Assembly (NCBI GenBank): GCA_019056435.1
Contig: CP077641.1
Coordinates: 248,001-312,000 of the forward strand
DNA from: Stutzerimonas stutzeri
GTDB taxonomy: Bacteria > Pseudomonadota > Gammaproteobacteria > Pseudomonadales > Pseudomonadaceae
DNA length: 64,000 nt
Direction: 5' to 3'
Under the pieces are notes generated by a model. That model saw only the letters and a list, made by a program, of their open reading frames with translations. It made no database searches and was not told the origin of the DNA. Below, one piece after another: positions 22,057 through 35,140 of this stretch (position 1 is the stretch's first letter; every line of letters begins with the position of its first letter). Both the position numbers and the translations under genes were made by a program.

Positions 22057-23538
22057 TTACTCGAACCAATGGGCTCGGGCGGCCATGATCAGCTTGCCGG
22101 CACGTTCTTCATTGATGCCGTCTATGTCGAGCAGGTCGTCGATCGACTGCTCGGCCAGGTCTTCGCGGGTAATGACGCCCCGCATTGCCAACTCGACCGC
22201 CAGTTCCTTGTTCATGCCATCCAGCTCGAGTAGATCATCGGCCGGTTGGGCGTCTGCCAGTTTCTCCTCCGTCGCGATCGCCTTGGTCAGCAGGCGGTCC
22301 TTGGCGCGGGTCCGCAATTCATTGACGATGTCCTCGTCGAAACCTTCGATGCCGAGCATTTCCTCCATCGGGACATAGGCCACCTCCTCCAGAGAGGTGA
22401 AGCCTTCCTCTACCAGTACCTGCGCGAGCTCCTCATCCACGTCGAGCTCTTCGATGAAGCTGCGCAGAATGTCGCCGGTTTCTTCCTGCTGCTTGGTCTG
22501 GATGTCCGCTTCGGTCATCACATTCAGCGTCCAGCCTGTCAGCTGGCTCGCCAAACGAACGTTCTGACCACCACGGCCGATCGCCTGCGCCAGGTTGTCC
22601 TCGCCAACTGCGATATCCATCGCATGGGCGTCTTCATCCACGATGATCGCCGCCACTTCGGCAGGCGCCATCGCATTGATGACGAATTGCGCCGGGTTTT
22701 CATCCCAAAGGACGATATCGACGCGCTCCCCACCAATTTCGCCGGAAACGGCTTGTACTCGCGAGCCACGCATACCGATGCATGCACCCTGCGGATCAAT
22801 ACGCTTGTCCTTGGAGCGGACCGCGATCTTTGCCCGCGAACCCGGGTCACGCGAAGCGCCCATCACCTCGATCAGACCCTCGGCAATTTCCGGCACTTCG
22901 ATGCGGAACAGTTCGATCAGCATCTGCGGCGCCGTGCGCGACAGAATCAGCTGCGGCCCACGATTCTCGGTACGGATCTCCTTCAGCAGGGCACGAACCC
23001 GTGCGCCCACCCGAAAGGTTTCACGCGAAATGATGTCTTCGCGGGCGAGAAGCGCCTCGGCATTGTTGCCAAGGTCGACGATCACGCTGTCGCGCGTCAC
23101 TTTCTTTACCGTGCCGGAGATGATTTCGCCCAAACGGTCACGGTAGGCCTCCACGACCTGCGCACGCTCGGCTTCGCGCACCTTCTGCACGATGACCTGC
23201 TTGGCGGTCTGCGCAGCAATGCGGCCGAACTCGATCGACTCGATCTTCTCTTCGAGCACGTCGCCAACCTTGGCATTGGCTGCACGAGCCTGCTCCATGT
23301 CGACGGTAAGCTGATGAGCCGGATCGTCGAAATCTTCTTCCTCAACCACCGTCCAGCGACGGAACGTTTCGTAACTTCCGTTGTGCCGATTGATCTCGAC
23401 ACGCAGATCTACTTCATCTTCAAACCGCTTCTTGGTTGCAGTGGCCAACGCCAGCTCCAACGCTTCGAAAATCACACCAGCCGGTACGCCTTTTTCGTTG
23501 GAGACCGACTCCACAACCAGCAGTACTTCTTTGCTCAT
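22057..23538 (-). CDS. nusA: Transcription termination/antitermination factor NusA
   Basis: RNA polymerase-binding factor for pausing, termination and rRNA antitermination. 493 residues from [17 protein letters not shown]; the longer frame begins with an unconserved leader. N-terminal domain, S1 (about 135-200), two KH domains ([17 protein letters not shown] and [18 protein letters not shown]), and two C-terminal acidic helix-hairpin repeats ([15 protein letters not shown] and [14 protein letters not shown]) as in gammaproteobacterial NusA. Confidence 0.98.
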   Translation of the reverse strand: MSKEVLLVVESVSNEKGVPAGVIFEALELALATATKKRFEDEVDLRVEINRHNGSYETFRRWTVVEEEDFDDPAHQLTVDMEQARAANAKVGDVLEEKIESIEFGRIAAQTAKQVIVQKVREAERAQVVEAYRDRLGEIISGTVKKVTRDSVIVDLGNNAEALLAREDIISRETFRVGARVRALLKEIRTENRGPQLILSRTAPQMLIELFRIEVPEIAEGLIEVMGASRDPGSRAKIAVRSKDKRIDPQGACIGMRGSRVQAVSGEIGGERVDIVLWDENPAQFVINAMAPAEVAAIIVDEDAHAMDIAVGEDNLAQAIGRGGQNVRLASQLTGWTLNVMTEADIQTKQQEETGDILRSFIEELDVDEELAQVLVEEGFTSLEEVAYVPMEEMLGIEGFDEDIVNELRTRAKDRLLTKAIATEEKLADAQPADDLLELDGMNKELAVELAMRGVITREDLAEQSIDDLLDIDGINEERAGKLIMAARAHWFE

Positions 23539-23584
23539 CGTACGCCTCGCCTTTCGCAATCCATTGGGGTCCGCGGATCCGCGC

Positions 23585-24043
23585 TCAATCGAATCGGGGA
23601 ATGATGTTGGCCTTGTCGATCATGTCGACAGGCAAGAGGTACTCGTGATCATCCACCAGCACCACCACGTCCTGCTCCTCGACCCCGCGGAGCAGGCCCT
23701 GAAAATTACGCCGCCCCTCAAAGGGCGAACGCAGCTTGATCTTGACCTGGTCACCCACGTGCGCCGCGTACTGCTCCAGCGTGAACAGCGGCCTGTCCAT
23801 GCCCGGCGACGAAACCTCAAGGGTGTAATCCGTCGTGATAGGGTCTTCGACGTCGAGTATGCCGCTCAGTTGACGACTGACCTTTTCACAGTCATCCACC
23901 TGTATGCCTTCGGGATGATCGATGTACACCCGCAACAATGAATGACGGCCCTGTGAGATGAACTCGATACCCCAACACTGATAATCGAGCGCCTCGACCA
24001 CCGGGGCCAACAAGGCCTGCAACTGTTCTAGCTTGCTCGACAT
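23585..24043 (-). CDS. rimP: Ribosome maturation factor RimP
   Basis: 152-residue 30S maturation factor and first protein gene of the operon. Motifs: [63 protein letters not shown]. The start MSSKLEQLQ is chosen over a longer frame that would run through the initiator tRNA gene. Confidence 0.97.
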   Translation of the reverse strand: MSSKLEQLQALLAPVVEALDYQCWGIEFISQGRHSLLRVYIDHPEGIQVDDCEKVSRQLSGILDVEDPITTDYTLEVSSPGMDRPLFTLEQYAAHVGDQVKIKLRSPFEGRRNFQGLLRGVEEQDVVVLVDDHEYLLPVDMIDKANIIPRFD

Positions 24044-24064
24044 CGAAGTCCCTCGTGCATGCCG

Positions 24065-24093
24065 TAAAAATGAAAAATGGGCGAAACGCCCAT
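24065..24093 (-). terminator. Second terminator between tRNA-fMet and rimP
   Basis: On the minus strand, stem ATGGGCG / CGCCCAT with a 3-base loop, followed by TTTTCATTTTT. With the hairpin at 24141-24163 it makes a tandem terminator pair ahead of rimP. Confidence 0.8.
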
Positions 24094-24140
24094 CCCTGAT
24101 GATCGCCTGTAGAAATGCCGGCGACCTGGCTCGGAACAAT

Positions 24141-24163
24141 AAAAAGCCCCTCGATAGGGGCTT
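24141..24163 (-). terminator. Terminator directly after tRNA-fMet
   Basis: On the minus strand, stem AAGCCCC / GGGGCTT with loop TATCGA-like and a T run. Starts eight bases after the tRNA 3' end. Confidence 0.85.
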
Positions 24164-24171
24164 CTCATTAC

Positions 24172-24248
<77 letters not shown>

Positions 24249-24313
24249 TCAAACTGGGCACGAATTATATGATTGCATTCGGCCAAAGGTCAACCAATAA
24301 CACTGAAAACAAG

Positions 24314-24336
24314 AAAGCCCGCATCTGCGGGCTTGC
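24314..24336 (-). terminator. Hairpin after tRNA-Leu
   Basis: On the minus strand, stem AAGCCCGC / GCGGGCTT with a short T-rich tail (TCTTGTTTTC). Lies between the two tRNA genes, so tRNA-fMet may have its own promoter in 24249-24313. Confidence 0.75.
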
Positions 24337-24341
24337 TTGTT

Positions 24342-24427
24342 TGGTACCGAGGAGGGGACTCGAACCCCTACAGCCTATGGCCACTACCACCTCAAGGTAG
24401 CGTGTCTACCAATTCCACCACCTCGGC
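24342..24427 (-). tRNA. tRNA-Leu (GAG)
   Basis: An 86-base class II tRNA with encoded CCA: starts GCCGAGGTGGTGGAATTGG, anticodon loop TTGAGGT between CTACC and GGTAG, a long variable arm, and GGTTCGAGTCC in the T arm. It reads CUC/CUU leucine codons and lies immediately downstream of secG, the common Pseudomonas order. Confidence 0.97.
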
Positions 24428-24435
24428 AAAAACCC

Positions 24436-24819
24436 TTACTTCCCTTCCTCTACCTCCGGCACTTCACCTGCAGGAGCGGTAGACGGCGCAGACTCGAGGA
24501 CAGGAACGTCGCCCTCTTCTGTATTAGGCGCCGGAACCTCAAGAACCGCAGGATCAGGCAGACCTTCCTGAGACAAACGACCCGCTTGCTGAGCAGCGAA
24601 GAAGCCAAGCCCCAGACTGGTCAGGAAAAAAACGCCAGCTAGTATAGCAGTAATTCGACTAAGAAAGGTAGCAGAACCTTGGCTTCCAAATACGGTTGCC
24701 GAAGCACCCGAACCGAAGGATGCACCTGCGTCCGCACCCTTGCCTTGCTGCAGCAACACCAACGCAACCACACCAATGGCAACCAGCAGATGCACCACAA
24801 TCACAACAGTCTGCAACAT
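24436..24819 (-). CDS. secG: Protein-export membrane protein SecG
   Basis: Small subunit of the SecYEG translocon. 127 residues: two membrane segments ([20 protein letters not shown] and [19 protein letters not shown]) around the conserved [17 protein letters not shown] loop, then an acidic, alanine/proline-rich tail. The start MLQTVV is preferred; an upstream in-frame codon would overlap the repaired tpiA end. Starts five bases after the repaired tpiA stop. Confidence 0.96.
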   Translation of the reverse strand: MLQTVVIVVHLLVAIGVVALVLLQQGKGADAGASFGSGASATVFGSQGSATFLSRITAILAGVFFLTSLGLGFFAAQQAGRLSQEGLPDPAVLEVPAPNTEEGDVPVLESAPSTAPAGEVPEVEEGK

Positions 24820-24823
24820 CTGA

Positions 24824-25578
24824 TCAGTTCCCTGCGGCCCGAACAATCGAACCGAATTCATTCGCTTTCAATGAGGCGCCACCAATGAGCCCCCATCAAT
24901 ATCCGCCATCCCGAACAATTCGGCGGCGTTTTCAGCTTTGACACTACCGCCGTAGAGCAACCGAATACCGGCTGCAATGTCGCGATCTTCACCGGCCAGC
25001 TGCGCACGGATCGCCGCATGCACTTCCTGAGCCTGATCCGGCGTTGCCGTCAATCCGGAGCCAATCGCCCAGACCGGCTCATAGGCCACGACAGCCTGAC
25101 CAAACCCCTGAATGCCAGCGACCTCAAGGACCTTGCCCAGCTGTCGACCAACAACATCCAGCGTCCTACCCGATTCGCGCTCTTCAAGCGTTTCACCCAG
25201 GCACAACACCGGGGTCAACCCACACTCGAGGGCCGCGGCGAACTTGCGAGCCACTTGCTCGTCATCTTCACCAAGAACCAGACGCCGCTCGGAATGACCG
25301 ACCAGCACCCATTCGCAACCTGCGTCTGCCAATTGCGATGGCGAATCCTCGCCAGTCAATGCGCCGTACCCCACCTGACCTGCACAATCTTGCGCACCGA
25401 CAGCGATGGATCGATCACTCAATCCTTCGACTACCTGCGTCACATGCACACAGGAGGGAAACACGACCACTTCGACTGACTCAGGAATATCTTGCTCACA
25501 CAACGAGGCAATCAGGTCAGCGACGCTGGCGCGGGTACCGTTCATCTTCCAGTTACCAGCTACCAGGGGGCGACGCAT
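24824..25578 (-). CDS. tpiA: Triosephosphate isomerase (apparent frameshift near the end)
   Basis: Interconverts dihydroxyacetone phosphate and glyceraldehyde-3-phosphate. Motifs: [10 protein letters not shown] at the start, [11 protein letters not shown] with catalytic His, and [12 protein letters not shown] with catalytic Glu. At 24890-24894 a run of five C should be six; in the raw frame the protein ends after [11 protein letters not shown], losing the phosphate-binding end. With one base restored it continues [21 protein letters not shown], total 251 residues, the normal length, and ends just before secG. Confidence 0.95.
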
Positions 25579-25644
25579 GATTTACCTCGTCGGTCAAAGT
25601 GGGCGCAGATGGTACTCAACGAAATTCCGTCTGGCAAGCGTGAA

Positions 25645-26982
25645 TCACGCACATGCTTGCTTTACGACATCAGCTAGTTCTTCGGCATAACCGCGCACCT
25701 GCTTTTCGTCGTCCCCCTCGACCATCACCCGCACCAGCGGTTCGGTCCCTGACTTGCGCAGCAACACCCGACCCCGTCCTGCCATACGCTCTGTAACGCT
25801 GTCGCAAACGGTCTGTACCTGAGGATCGGAAATCGGATCCTTATCGCCAGCAAAACGCACATTGATCAAGACTTGAGGGCACTTCTTGAGCGCCAGTCGA
25901 ACCTGCGCAAGGCTCTGATTTCGATGACGCAACGCCAATAGCACCTGCAACGCAGCAATAATCGCGTCGCCCGTCGTCACATGCTGCGCACAGACGATAT
26001 GACCGGAGTTCTCGCCACCCAACACCCATTGCCGCTCGAGCATCTCGGCCATGACGTAACGATCCCCGACCTTGGCCCTAACGAAGGGTATCTCACGCTC
26101 TTTCAATGCCAGCTCGAGCCCCAGGTTACTCATCAGGGTGCCGACGACGCCCCCTTCGAGGCGCCCCCTGTCCTGCAGATCCGAAGCGATGATGTACAGC
26201 AGCTCGTCACCGTCCACCTGCGCGCCGGTATGGTCGACCATCATCACGCGATCGCCATCCCCGTCAAACGCGATGCCGAGATCAGCTCCATGCTCGACGA
26301 CAGCCTTCTGTAACAGTCCGACATGGGTCGACCCAACGTCAGCATTGATATTCAGGCCATCCGGCTGCGCCGCGGTCACCACAACGTCGGCACCGAGCTC
26401 TCGAAACACGCTGGGCGCAACCTTGTAGGTCGCGCCGTGCGCGCAATCAAGCACGACCTTCAGGCCCGCAAAATCAGTACTGGTCGGCACGCTGCTCTTG
26501 CAGAACTCGATATAGCGCCCGGCAGCGTCGTTAATGCGCGACGCTTTGCCCAGCTGGACCGAATCCACGACTGTCATTGGCGTATCGAGCAACTCCTCGA
26601 TCATCAGCTCGACCTCATCGGGGAGCTTGGTGCCACGGCCCGAAAAGAACTTGATGCCATTGTCATGGTGCGGGTTGTGTGATGCGCTGATCACGATCCC
26701 CGCATCGGCATGAAAGGTCCTGGTGAGATACGCCACTGCAGGTGTCGGCATGGGGCCGAGAAGCAAGACGTCGGCGCCCGCGGCTGAAAGCCCAGCCTGC
26801 AAAGCCGACTCGAACATGTAGCCCGAAATGCGGGTGTCCTTTCCGATCAGGATGCGGCATTTGCCCTGTTTGCGAAACGCCATACCCGCCGCCCAGCCGA
26901 GCTTAAGCATGAAATCCGGCGTGATCGGGAACTGCCCGACGTGCCCGCGAATGCCGTCGGTTCCAAAATATTTTCTGCTCAT
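25645..26982 (-). CDS. glmM: Phosphoglucosamine mutase
   Basis: Converts glucosamine-6-phosphate to glucosamine-1-phosphate for UDP-GlcNAc, hence peptidoglycan and LPS. 445 residues, full length: [13 protein letters not shown], the active-site phosphoserine S101 in [13 protein letters not shown], the metal loop [13 protein letters not shown], sugar loop GGENSGHI and phosphate loop [12 protein letters not shown]. Follows folP closely. Confidence 0.98.
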   Translation of the reverse strand: MSRKYFGTDGIRGHVGQFPITPDFMLKLGWAAGMAFRKQGKCRILIGKDTRISGYMFESALQAGLSAAGADVLLLGPMPTPAVAYLTRTFHADAGIVISASHNPHHDNGIKFFSGRGTKLPDEVELMIEELLDTPMTVVDSVQLGKASRINDAAGRYIEFCKSSVPTSTDFAGLKVVLDCAHGATYKVAPSVFRELGADVVVTAAQPDGLNINADVGSTHVGLLQKAVVEHGADLGIAFDGDGDRVMMVDHTGAQVDGDELLYIIASDLQDRGRLEGGVVGTLMSNLGLELALKEREIPFVRAKVGDRYVMAEMLERQWVLGGENSGHIVCAQHVTTGDAIIAALQVLLALRHRNQSLAQVRLALKKCPQVLINVRFAGDKDPISDPQVQTVCDSVTERMAGRGRVLLRKSGTEPLVRVMVEGDDEKQVRGYAEELADVVKQACA

Positions 26983-26992
26983 CGTGAACTTC

Positions 26993-27843
26993 CTATTCTG
27001 CCGCCTCGACGGCAGCGATCATTCTTACCACATCCACGGTCTGGGCCACGTCGTGCACCCGCAGGATCCTCGCGCCTTTGTCGACCGCAAGCGCGGCCAA
27101 TGCCAGGCTGCCGTACAACCGATCATTTACATCCCGCCCAAGCACGTTACCAATCATGCTCTTGCGTGAAACACCAACGAGCAAGGGCCGCCCCAGGGCG
27201 TGCAATGATTCCATCCGCTTGAACAAACTCAGGTTGTGCGCAACGGTCTTGGCGAACCCGAAACCGGGGTCCAGCACGATTCGCTCCGCCCCGATCCCCA
27301 CGCTAGCACAGGCCTGCATGCGCGCTTCAAGGAATGACCGAACCTCGGCCACGACGTCCTCGTAGCGAGGGTCATCCTGCATGTCTGCCGGCTCGCCCCG
27401 CATGTGCATCAGGCACACCGGCAGGCCACTGTCGGAGGCGGCGTCCAAGGCGCCGTCACGCGCGAGGGAGCGAACATCGTTGATCATGCCAGCCCCCAGG
27501 CGCGCCGCTTCACGCATGACGGCCGGCGTGGATGTATCAACCGAAATGACGACGTCGAGCTCACGTGCGATCGCTTCAACGACCGGTGCCACGCGCTCTA
27601 GCTCCTCGAGCGGCGACACCACGCGCGCACGCGGCCGAGTCGATTCGCCGCCGACGTCGATCAGAGTCGCCCCGCCGCCACCATAGCCTGCGCATGACGC
27701 AGCGCCGCATCAAGGCTGGCATGCTGCCCACCGTCGGAGAAGGAGTCCGGTGTCACGTTGAGAATGCCCATGACGTGTGGGCGCGATAAATCAAGAACCC
27801 GGCTGCCACAGGACAGCCGGGCCGGGTGTAACGCATCAGTCAT
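26993..27843 (-). CDS. folP: Dihydropteroate synthase (apparent frameshift)
   Basis: Condenses p-aminobenzoate with dihydropterin pyrophosphate to dihydropteroate; the sulfonamide target. The N-terminal part has [17 protein letters not shown]; the C-terminal part has [35 protein letters not shown] and [11 protein letters not shown]. The parts are in different frames. The run of four C at 27670-27673 needs one more C, which restores [26 protein letters not shown] and a 283-residue enzyme. The gene is essential without folate uptake, so error is likely. Confidence 0.95.
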
Positions 27844-27858
27844 TGAATGGAGACTCGA

Positions 27859-29769
<1,911 letters not shown>

Positions 29770-29965
29770 GTCGTTCAATTCACTACCCTCTGGAGCGGGC
29801 CCGCTGTTGAGAACCTGCAGGACGGCCTATGGTTCGCTCGCCTAAATTACTACACAACGCTGCGGGGCGGGCAGCCTGGTCTGTAACCCCATATGAAACA
29901 TGCTAGCCGTAAAAATCGCGGCGGTGTTGCCCGCCCCGCTATTTCTGACACCACGGCCACTGCCA

Positions 29966-30602
29966 TTACGCCCCGCCGGCCTGCCCACGATAGCCACGAG
30001 CGAGAAGATACTGCTCCCGCGAGCGGTCACGTGACGACAGAGGCTTGCGCATCTGAACCTTGTCGAAGTTCTGACGAACCTCCTTGAGGTATGCATCGAA
30101 GCCCTCACCCTGGAAAATCTTGATCAGGAAATCGCCGCCCGGGGCCAGGGACCTTCATCGCCAGATCCAGGGCCAGCTCGCACAAAAACATCGCACGCGC
30201 CTGATCAGCGACCTTCACACCACTCATATTGGGGGCCATATCGGAGATCACAAGGTCTACCTGCGAATCGCCCACCGCCTCGAGTATCTGCTCGAACACC
30301 ACGTCTTCGGTGAAATCGCCGAGTACGAAGGTGACGTCGGCGATGCTGTCCATCGGCAGGATATCGGATGCGATCAATCGCCCACGGTCTCCGATCACTC
30401 GACTGGCGACCTGAGACCAGCCACCCGGCGCGGCCCCGAGATCGACCACGGTCATGCCGGGCCGCAACAGACGATCCTTTTCCTGGATTTCGAGCAATTT
30501 ATAGCTCGCACGCGAGCGATAGCCGTCCCGTTGCGCCATTTTCACGTACGGATCGTCGAAGTGTTCTTTCAGCCAACGCTGACTGGTCTTGGAGCGTGCC
30601 AA
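29966..30602 (-). CDS. rlmE: 23S rRNA 2'-O-ribose U2552 methyltransferase (apparent frameshift)
   Basis: Methylates U2552 in the 23S A loop; also called FtsJ/RrmJ. SAM motif [29 protein letters not shown] and [13 protein letters not shown] are clear. At 30148-30150 a run of three G should be two; the raw frame ends in ...[16 protein letters not shown], while the repaired frame reads [38 protein letters not shown] and stops at 29966. Length then is 211 residues, about normal. Divergent from yhbY, with 83 bases between start codons. Confidence 0.94.
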
Positions 30603-30685
30603 GCTGTTACCTCATCTGTGCGGCTCAGGACGTGTCGGTTACACTAGCCGCCGTTTTTCAAGGGTTCTGACGCAAGGGTCGAATT

Positions 30686-30997
30686 ATGCCGCTCACAAAC
30701 GAGCAGAAGAAACAGTACAAATCCATCGGCCATCACCTGAAGCCGGTTCTGATCGTTGCCGAGAACGGATTGACTGAAGGTGTGCAGGCCGAACTGGAAC
30801 GCGCATTGAACGATCACGAGCTGATCAAGGTGCAGTTGCGGCTCAGTGAGCGCGAAGACCGGCACGCAGCGATCGAGGAGCTGTGCCGACTCAGCGGCTG
30901 TGAGCTCGTCCAGACGATCGGAAAGATGGCGCTGGTATACCGCAAGAATCCGAAGGTCAACAAGCAGCTCTCCAACATCCATCGCTACCAGGCCTGA
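30686..30997 (+). CDS. yhbY: YhbY family CRM-domain RNA-binding protein
   Basis: 103 residues forming a single CRM domain: NEQKKQYKSIGHHLKPVLIVAENGLTEGV and LIKVQLRL, ending with GKMALVYRKNPK, which includes the loop after the GxxG-like turn. YhbY associates with pre-50S ribosomal particles. Divergent from rlmE, as in many gammaproteobacteria; both work on the 50S subunit. Confidence 0.95.
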   Translation: MPLTNEQKKQYKSIGHHLKPVLIVAENGLTEGVQAELERALNDHELIKVQLRLSEREDRHAAIEELCRLSGCELVQTIGKMALVYRKNPKVNKQLSNIHRYQA

Positions 30998-31004
30998 CCT
31001 CGCC

Positions 31005-31402
31005 TTACCGCTCCTTCCCGGAGCGGGCTGCAGCACCAGCAACAGCCCACACAAGCCCATCACCAGATAGCTGAATACCAGCCAATAGGCGGACTCGAAC
31101 ACACCCGCGCGCACGGCGAAAAAACTGGCCGCCAGCAGGAGTGCCGCGACCAACAACTGCCCCCGGACATCCTGCAGCAGGCTCGCCAAGCCGCGAGCCT
31201 GCACCAACACCAATGCCTGGAGCAGCACGCAGAACGCGGCGAACCCTACCAGTAGCGGGCGCAGGCTGGCGCCGATCTCGTCGATCAGCAGCGGCGCAAG
31301 ACCGAACTTGCCCAGTGCGGGAAGCACCACGAACTGCAGCAGCCAGAGGCCTCCGACCCAGAACGTCTGGGCCAGCTGCCAACTGATCACGCCAGCGCGC
31401 AT
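31005..31402 (-). CDS. DUF4149-like membrane protein (probable frameshift at C-terminus)
   Basis: Begins MRAGVISWQLAQTFWVGGLWLLQF. About four hydrophobic segments: near residues 8-28, 45-65, 83-103 and 107-127. Similar small membrane proteins of unknown function sit between greA and yhbY in Pseudomonas. In the raw frame the protein runs without a stop through the whole antisense of yhbY to 30644, which is not credible. A one-base change near 31010-31030 would end it as ...SGKER at 31005, eight bases from the convergent yhbY stop. The exact indel is not resolvable by eye. Confidence 0.75.
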
Positions 31403-31412
31403 CGGTTGATGG

Positions 31413-31892
31413 TCAGATATGGCGAACCTCGACGATCTCGTACTCGACGACGCCACTGGGTGTTTTCACCGTGACGACGTCACCTTCCTCCTTGCCGACC
31501 AGAGCACGAGCGATGGGCGAGCTGACGGAGATCTTTCCGGCCTTGATGTCCGCCTCGTCATCACCAACGATCTGGTAGGTCACGCTTTCGTCGGTCTCGA
31601 CATTGGCGATTTCGACCGTGGTTCCGAAAATCACCTTTCCAGTGTGCGGTATGTTGGCGATGTCGATGACCTGCGCGTTCTGCAGCCGGCCTTCGATGTC
31701 GCGAATGCGCGCCTCGACCATACCCTGCTGCTCACGCGCAGCATGGTATTCAGCGTTCTCTTTCAGGTCCCCCAACTCGCGCGCCTCGGCGATCGCCTGG
31801 GTGATCTGCGGACGGAGTTCGGTTTTCAGGTGTTTGAGCTCGTCCTCCAGGGCGCGCGCGCCCTGTACGGTCATCGGAAATTTCGTAGTCAT
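31413..31892 (-). CDS. greA: Transcription elongation factor GreA
   Basis: Rescues backtracked RNA polymerase by stimulating transcript cleavage. 159 residues: N-terminal coiled coil with the acidic tip ([20 protein letters not shown]) and C-terminal FKBP-like domain ([25 protein letters not shown] ending). Its ATG overlaps the carB TGA as ATGA, so it is coupled to carAB. Confidence 0.97.
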   Translation of the reverse strand: MTTKFPMTVQGARALEDELKHLKTELRPQITQAIAEARELGDLKENAEYHAAREQQGMVEARIRDIEGRLQNAQVIDIANIPHTGKVIFGTTVEIANVETDESVTYQIVGDDEADIKAGKISVSSPIARALVGKEEGDVVTVKTPSGVVEYEIVEVRHI

Positions 31893-34800
31893 GCGTTGAT
31901 TCCTGCATGGAGATCCTGCAAGCGACGCACGGTCTTCTCGGGACCGAACTTGAGCGCCTCACAGATCGCCTGACCACCCGCGAGCGTGGTGGTGCAGCAG
32001 ATCTTGTGCTGCAGGGCATTTCGACGAATCGAGTAGGAGTCAGCAATCGACTGGCGCCCCTCGGTGGTATTGATGATCAGGGTGACCTCATCGTTCTTGA
32101 TCATGTCGACCACATGAGGTCGTCCTTCAGTCACCTTGTTCACGCGACGCACCGGCAGACCGGCCGCTTCGATGATCTTAGCCGTCCCCGCGGTGGCGAC
32201 GACATCGAACCCGAGACCAACAAGGGCGCGCGCGACTTCGGCCACGTCCGGCTTGTCATCGTCCCGCACGCTGATGAACGCGCAGCCGCTGTTGGGCAGA
32301 ATTTCGCTAGCGCCAAGCTGGGCCTTGGCGAAGGCCTCGGCGAAACTATCACCGACACCCATCACCTCGCCGGTGGACTTCATCTCCGGGCCGAGGATCG
32401 GATCGACACCCGGGAACTTGGCGAAGGGGAACACCGCTTCCTTGACGCTATAGAAGTTCGGAATGATTTCCTCGGTCAGACCAACGTCGGCCAAGGATTT
32501 GCCCGCCATGACGCGCGCCGCGATCATCGCCAGCGACACGCCGATGCACTTGGACACGAAGGGCACGGTACGCGACGCACGCGGGTTGACTTCGATCACG
32601 AAGATATCTTCGCCCTGAACGGCCATCTGCACGTTCATCAGGCCGACCACGCCCAGCTCCAGGGCCATTTTCTTGACCTGGTCACGGATCTCGTCCTGGA
32701 TATGGGCCGGCAGTGAGTACGGCGGCAGCGAGCACGCCGAGTCGCCCGAGTGAACACCCGCCTGCTCGATGTGCTGCATGATCGCGCCGATCACCACCTG
32801 CTCACCATCGCAGACCGCATCGACGTCCACTTCGATGGCGCAGTTCAGGAAGTGATCGAGCAGCACCGGGCTGTCATTGGAGACCTTCACAGCTTCGCGC
32901 ATGTAGCGCTTGAGCTCTTCTTCCTGGTAGACGATTTCCATCGCCCGACCGCCCAACACGTAGGACGGGCGCACCACCAGCGGATAACCAATGATCTTGG
33001 AGGCGGCCAGCGCCTCTTCCTCGCTGCGCGCGGTCGCGTTCGGCGGCTGACGGAGATTCAGGCGCTCGACCATCTGCTGGAAGCGCTCACGATCTTCGGC
33101 CCGATCGATGGCATCCGGGCTGGTGCCGATGATGGGTACACCGGCCTCTTCCAGCGCACGAGCCAGCTTCAACGGCGTCTGCCCACCGTACTGCACGATC
33201 ACGCCCTTGGGCTGTTCTACGCGGACGATCTCAAGCACGTCCTCCAGCGTGACCGGCTCGAAGTAGAGGCGATCCGAGGTGTCGTAGTCGGTCGATACGG
33301 TTTCCGGGTTGCAATTGATCATGATGGTTTCGTAACCATCGTCGCGCATCGCCAACGCCGCATGAACGCAGCAATAGTCGAACTCGATGCCCTGCCCGAT
33401 GCGGTTGGGGCCGCCACCGAGGATCATGATCTTGTCGCGGCTCGAGGGATTCGCCTCGCACTCTTCCTCGTAGGTCGAGTACATGTAGGCGGTGTCGGTG
33501 GCGAACTCGGCGGCGCAGGTGTCGACGCGCTTGTAGACCGGCAGCACCTTGAGCTTGTGACGGTGCGCCCGCAGGTTCTTCTCGGTCACGCCGAGCAGCT
33601 TGGCCAGACGTGCATCGGAGAAGCCCTTGCGCTTGAGCTTGAACATCACGTCATGGTCGATGCTCGACAGGCCCAGCGTCTTGATCCGCTCCTCTTCCTT
33701 GATCAGGTCTTCGATCTGCACCAGGAACCACTCATCGATGCGGGTCAGGTCGAAGACTTCGGCGACGGACTTGCCGGCACGGAAGGCATCGGCGACGTAC
33801 CAGATGCGATCAGCACCCGGAACGGTGAGCTCACGCTTGAGCGTGCCTTCGCTTTCCGGGTCGGCCAGGTCGAGTTTTGGGTCGAAGCCGGACACGCCAA
33901 CTTCCAGGCCGCGCAGCGCCTTCTGCACAGACTCCTGGAAGGTACGACCGATGGCCATCACCTCGCCGACAGACTTCATCTGGGTCGTCAGGCGCGCATC
34001 GGCCTTGGGGAATTTTTCGAAGGCGAAGCGCGGAATCTTGGTCACGACGTAGTCGATCGCCGGCTCGAACGAAGCGGGCGTACGGCCGCCGGTGATGTCG
34101 TTCTGCAACTCGTCGAGGGTATAACCCACGGCAAGCTTCGCGGCGATCTTGGCAATTGGGAAACCGGTGGCCTTGGAGGCCAGCGCGGAGGAACGCGACA
34201 CGCGGGGATTCATCTCGATGACGACCATGCGACCGGTATTCGGACAGATGCCGAACTGAACGTTGGAGCCACCGGTCTCCACGCCGATCTCACGCAAAAC
34301 CGCCAGGGAGGCGTTGCGCATGATCTGGTATTCCTTGTCGGTCAGGGTCTGCGCCGGCGCCACGGTGATCGAGTCACCGGTGTGCACGCCCATCGGGTCG
34401 AAGTTCTCGATGGAGCAGACGATGATGCAGTTGTCCTTCTTGTCACGGACCACCTCCATCTCGTATTCCTTCCAGCCGATCAGCGACTCATCGATCAAGA
34501 GCTCACTGGTCGGCGACAGATCGAGACCGCGTGTGCAGATTTCCTCGAACTCTTCACGGTTGTAGGCGATACCGCCGCCCGTTCCACCCATGGTGAAGGA
34601 CGGGCGAATGATGCAGGGAAATCCGACCTTTTCCAGTACCCCGTAGGCTTCATCCATATTGTGCGCAATCCCGGAAACCGGGCACGCCAGGCCGATGTTC
34701 TTCATCGCCTTGTCGAAGCGCGAGCGATCCTCGGCCTTGTCGATCGTGTCGGCGTTGGCACCGATCATTTCGACGCCGAACTTTTCCAGCACGCCGTGCT

Positions 34801-35110
34801 TTTCCAGGTCCAGTGCGCAGTTGAGCGCGGTCTGGCCACCCATGGTCGGCAGCAGGGCGTCCGGGCGCTCTTTTTCAATAATTTTGGCCACGGTCGCCCA
34901 CTTGATGGGCTCGATGTAGGTGGCATCGGCCATGGCCGGGTCGGTCATGATGGTGGCCGGGTTGGAGTTCACCAGGATGACGCGGAAGCCTTCTTCCTTC
35001 AGCGCCTTGCACGCCTGGGCACCGGAATAGTCGAACTCGCACGCCTGGCCGATGACGATCGGGCCGGCGCCGAGGATCAGAATGCTTTTGATATCTGTAC
35101 GTTTTGGCAT
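31889..35110 (-). CDS. carB: Carbamoyl phosphate synthase large subunit
   Basis: Makes carbamoyl phosphate from bicarbonate, ATP and ammonia supplied by CarA, for arginine and pyrimidines. 1073 residues, full length: two ATP-grasp halves ([17 protein letters not shown] and [18 protein letters not shown]), an oligomerisation region, and a C-terminal MGS-like allosteric domain ([15 protein letters not shown] ... [22 protein letters not shown]) that binds UMP/ornithine in homologues. Frame intact. 30 bases after carA. Confidence 0.99.
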   Translation of the reverse strand: MPKRTDIKSILILGAGPIVIGQACEFDYSGAQACKALKEEGFRVILVNSNPATIMTDPAMADATYIEPIKWATVAKIIEKERPDALLPTMGGQTALNCALDLEKHGVLEKFGVEMIGANADTIDKAEDRSRFDKAMKNIGLACPVSGIAHNMDEAYGVLEKVGFPCIIRPSFTMGGTGGGIAYNREEFEEICTRGLDLSPTSELLIDESLIGWKEYEMEVVRDKKDNCIIVCSIENFDPMGVHTGDSITVAPAQTLTDKEYQIMRNASLAVLREIGVETGGSNVQFGICPNTGRMVVIEMNPRVSRSSALASKATGFPIAKIAAKLAVGYTLDELQNDITGGRTPASFEPAIDYVVTKIPRFAFEKFPKADARLTTQMKSVGEVMAIGRTFQESVQKALRGLEVGVSGFDPKLDLADPESEGTLKRELTVPGADRIWYVADAFRAGKSVAEVFDLTRIDEWFLVQIEDLIKEEERIKTLGLSSIDHDVMFKLKRKGFSDARLAKLLGVTEKNLRAHRHKLKVLPVYKRVDTCAAEFATDTAYMYSTYEEECEANPSSRDKIMILGGGPNRIGQGIEFDYCCVHAALAMRDDGYETIMINCNPETVSTDYDTSDRLYFEPVTLEDVLEIVRVEQPKGVIVQYGGQTPLKLARALEEAGVPIIGTSPDAIDRAEDRERFQQMVERLNLRQPPNATARSEEEALAASKIIGYPLVVRPSYVLGGRAMEIVYQEEELKRYMREAVKVSNDSPVLLDHFLNCAIEVDVDAVCDGEQVVIGAIMQHIEQAGVHSGDSACSLPPYSLPAHIQDEIRDQVKKMALELGVVGLMNVQMAVQGEDIFVIEVNPRASRTVPFVSKCIGVSLAMIAARVMAGKSLADVGLTEEIIPNFYSVKEAVFPFAKFPGVDPILGPEMKSTGEVMGVGDSFAEAFAKAQLGASEILPNSGCAFISVRDDDKPDVAEVARALVGLGFDVVATAGTAKIIEAAGLPVRRVNKVTEGRPHVVDMIKNDEVTLIINTTEGRQSIADSYSIRRNALQHKICCTTTLAGGQAICEALKFGPEKTVRRLQDLHAGINA

Positions 35111-35140
35111 GGTCTCTCTCGAATTCTGTGCTCGGCGGGC

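Noticed and set aside
30644..31004. A long C-terminal extension of the DUF4149 protein
   Set aside because: It lies entirely antisense to yhbY and does not look like protein; a lost stop by frameshift is simpler.
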